From positions 1 through 6,617 of the forward strand of contig CANFYD010000220.1 in NCBI GenBank assembly GCA_947450745.1: a stretch of 6,617 nucleotides of DNA. The letters are read 5' to 3'. The DNA comes from Burkholderiales bacterium (GTDB taxonomy: Bacteria > Pseudomonadota > Gammaproteobacteria > Burkholderiales > Burkholderiaceae_C). Position 1 is the first letter of the stretch, and the number at the start of each line of letters is the position of its first letter. The translations under genes and the position numbers were made by a program. Below are positions 5,414 to 6,617 of this stretch, in pieces. The notes under the pieces are model-generated. The model had not been told where the DNA came from. It worked only from the letters and a program-made list of their open reading frames with translations, and did not search any database.

Positions 5414-6457
5414 TCAGGCCGATTTGATCTGCTGCAGGAACGCCACCAGCTCGGCCACGATGGGGCGGGGCGAAAAGCGCTCGATGCTGCGCTGGCGGAT
5501 GCTGGCGGTGTTGTCGGCGGAGTTGATCGCCAACTGCAGCTCCCGGGCCACCGTCGCCGCGTCCTTGGGCAGCAGCTCGCGGCAATGATCGCCAAAGTTG
5601 ACGGCGAAGGCATCTGCCAGATTGCTGTCTGTGAGCGCGCCGAAACAACCGGCAAAACCGAGCGCCACCGGCGCGCAGCCGCGCACCATGCCCTCCATCA
5701 GCGCGTAGCCCGAGCCGGTCAGCACGTCCACCTGATCGAGCCGTTGGCCCGGGTCACGGATGCTGCCGGTGAACTCGACGTGCAGGCCCAGTCCGGTCGC
5801 GGTTTTGCGCAAGGTGCGCAGATAGTTGCCACCACCCATCACCAGCAGTTTGTAGCGTTCATGCCCCGGCAAGGTGGCCACCGCCTGCAGCCAGGCTTCG
5901 CACAGCGGGCCTTTGCCGCCGCTCAGCCGCGAGCAATAAGCCAGCTTCAGCGGCGCATCGCTGGCCCGCTGCCGGGGTGCCGGAATGGCAATGGGCAGCC
6001 GGCTCAGCAACACCGGCGCGACGGGTGTGCCCGCCTGCGCGGTACTGGCCAGCAAGTCGGCATATTTGTCCCGCATGGTCTCGCACAGCGTCACCACGCC
6101 AGCGGCGTTGCTGAACAGCTGCGCCCACTCGGCCATGCGCTGCGGGGAATGCCCGTTGTGCATGCAGGCCACCCACGGAATGCCCGTGCTCTGCTTCAGC
6201 TTGTGGGCCAAGCGGGCCTGGGTGAAATGGCTGACCAGGATCACGTCCGGGGCTATCCGTTCGACAAAGTGGCGCACCAAGCGCTCGGCCCAAGGATGAA
6301 GGATGGGCCAACGCATGCGCGAACGTGAGGCGATGGCCGCATTGGACGGCCAGACATGCACCTCATGCCCCTGACGGCTGAGCTCGTTGGCCAGGTTGCG
6401 GTTGTAGGTGCTGATGCCATTCAGCGACAAATCGCGCAACAGGATCAAGATTTTCAT
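5414..6457 (-). CDS. GT4-like (GT-B fold) glycosyltransferase
   Basis: A 347-residue cytoplasmic or membrane-associated glycosyltransferase, normal in length for family GT4. The N-terminal Rossmann half opens MKILILLRDLSLNGISTYNR (1-20), with the glycine loop at 14, and has MHNGH at 99-103. The C-terminal half has SRLSGGKG (176-183), where R177 and K182 match the pair that contacts the donor diphosphate, then LLVMGGGN (204-211), VEFTGSI (227-233) and MEGMVRGCAPVAL (254-266). E255 aligns with the second Glu of the E-x7-E motif. Position 247, where the first Glu should be, is Thr. Donor and acceptor sugars cannot be told; lipopolysaccharide or other surface-glycan assembly is the likely role (inference). 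AGGGGG (6468-6473) lies 10 nt before the ATG. It follows another gene by 49 bp on the same strand, suggesting an operon. Confidence 0.85.
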   Translation of the reverse strand: MKILILLRDLSLNGISTYNRNLANELSRQGHEVHVWPSNAAIASRSRMRWPILHPWAERLVRHFVERIAPDVILVSHFTQARLAHKLKQSTGIPWVACMHNGHSPQRMAEWAQLFSNAAGVVTLCETMRDKYADLLASTAQAGTPVAPVLLSRLPIAIPAPRQRASDAPLKLAYCSRLSGGKGPLCEAWLQAVATLPGHERYKLLVMGGGNYLRTLRKTATGLGLHVEFTGSIRDPGQRLDQVDVLTGSGYALMEGMVRGCAPVALGFAGCFGALTDSNLADAFAVNFGDHCRELLPKDAATVARELQLAINSADNTASIRQRSIERFSPRPIVAELVAFLQQIKSA

Positions 6458-6490
6458 GACAAAAGCGCCCCCTGGCGGCGGCTCAACGCA

Positions 6491-6512
6491 GGCTCACTTC
6501 GCGGGCTCACTT
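6491..6512. repeat. Short direct repeat of GGCTCACTT at the end of the partial gene
   Basis: GGCTCACTT occurs exactly at 6491-6499 and at 6504-6512 (13-bp period). The second copy covers the TGA stop (6507-6509) and last codon of the partial minus-strand gene. It shares TCACTT with the pair at 5371-5397. Because one copy is partly coding, the similarity may be accidental. Confidence 0.4.
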
Positions 6513-6617
6513 GAACCAGTCTTCATCGGGCAGCTTGGCAAACACGCGTTTCAGGCCATCGCCCCAGCCGCGCCGCAACTTGTCGAAGTAGGGGTCGTCG
6601 GCGGTGATGCGGTGTGG
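6507..6617 (-). CDS. C-terminal fragment of an unrecognised protein (runs off the window)
   Basis: The last 36 codons and the TGA of a minus-strand gene whose start lies beyond the right edge. The fragment is rich in charged and aromatic residues: ITADDPYFDKLRRGWGDGL is followed by a Lys/Arg-containing stretch and the terminus DEDWFK. This looks like a real protein tail: codon use matches its neighbours and the spacing to the downstream glycosyltransferase gene (49 bp) is operon-like. I do not recognise the family. By context it may belong to the same surface-glycan cluster, for example as a sugar transferase or modifying enzyme, but the fragment does not show this. Confidence 0.65.
   Translation of the reverse strand, partial: PHRITADDPYFDKLRRGWGDGLKRVFAKLPDEDWFK

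Noticed and set aside
4570..5427. 285-codon plus-strand open frame opposite the ParA gene
   Set aside because: The minus strand carries clear Walker motifs across the same bases, and the plus-strand translation matches nothing I recognise.
5165..6328. Long open frame (387 codons) on the plus strand opposite the ParA and glycosyltransferase genes
   Set aside because: It spans two real minus-strand genes and their intergenic gap, and its composition is that of a GC-rich antisense shadow.

Overview
The window is GC-rich, tightly packed bacterial chromosome. I infer a betaproteobacterium of the order Burkholderiales. The reasons are the strong G/C bias at third codon positions, the character of the NadC and fumarylpyruvate-hydrolase-like proteins, and a TPR-GGDEF protein beside an RlpA lipoprotein. 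This is inference from family knowledge; no search was run. There are six complete genes and the 3' end of a seventh. I see no tRNA, rRNA, CRISPR array, insertion sequence or phage gene.

Layout, left to right. (1) 1-141 is leader sequence with no gene I can support. (2) 142-1785 (+) encodes a cytoplasmic TPR-GGDEF protein, a probable diguanylate cyclase with a GGEEI active-site loop and an intact RxxD inhibitory site. (3) 1792-2751 (-) encodes an RlpA-type lipoprotein (double-psi beta-barrel plus C-terminal SPOR domain). Its stop lies only 6 bp from the GGDEF stop. (4) 2752-2864 is a divergent intergenic region with a perfect 8-bp-arm dyad. (5) 2865-3563 (+) encodes a fumarylacetoacetate-hydrolase-family enzyme resembling fumarylpyruvate hydrolase. 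After a 46-bp gap it is followed by (6) 3610-4470 (+), nadC, quinolinate phosphoribosyltransferase. (7) 4466-4512 holds two adjacent stem-loops in the short convergent gap. (8) 4525-5289 (-) encodes an orphan ParA-family ATPase with no ParB beside it. (9) 5414-6457 (-) encodes a GT4-like glycosyltransferase. (10) 6507-6617 (-) is the last 36 codons of an unrecognised protein cut by the window edge, in the same direction and 49 bp upstream of the glycosyltransferase.

The genes do not form one pathway. The left half combines c-di-GMP signalling with a peptidoglycan/septum lipoprotein. The middle is a likely two-gene transcript (FAH-family hydrolase plus nadC). The right half is the downstream end of what looks like a surface-polysaccharide gene cluster, followed by a ParA ATPase that probably has its own promoter. 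This mostly looks like an ordinary housekeeping and envelope neighbourhood. I found no clear sign of a new defence or mobile system. The items most worth a second look are the orphan ParA with an altered A' motif, the dyad between rlpA and the hydrolase gene, the substituted residue in NadC, the degenerate catalytic motif of the glycosyltransferase, and the short direct repeats flanking that glycosyltransferase gene.
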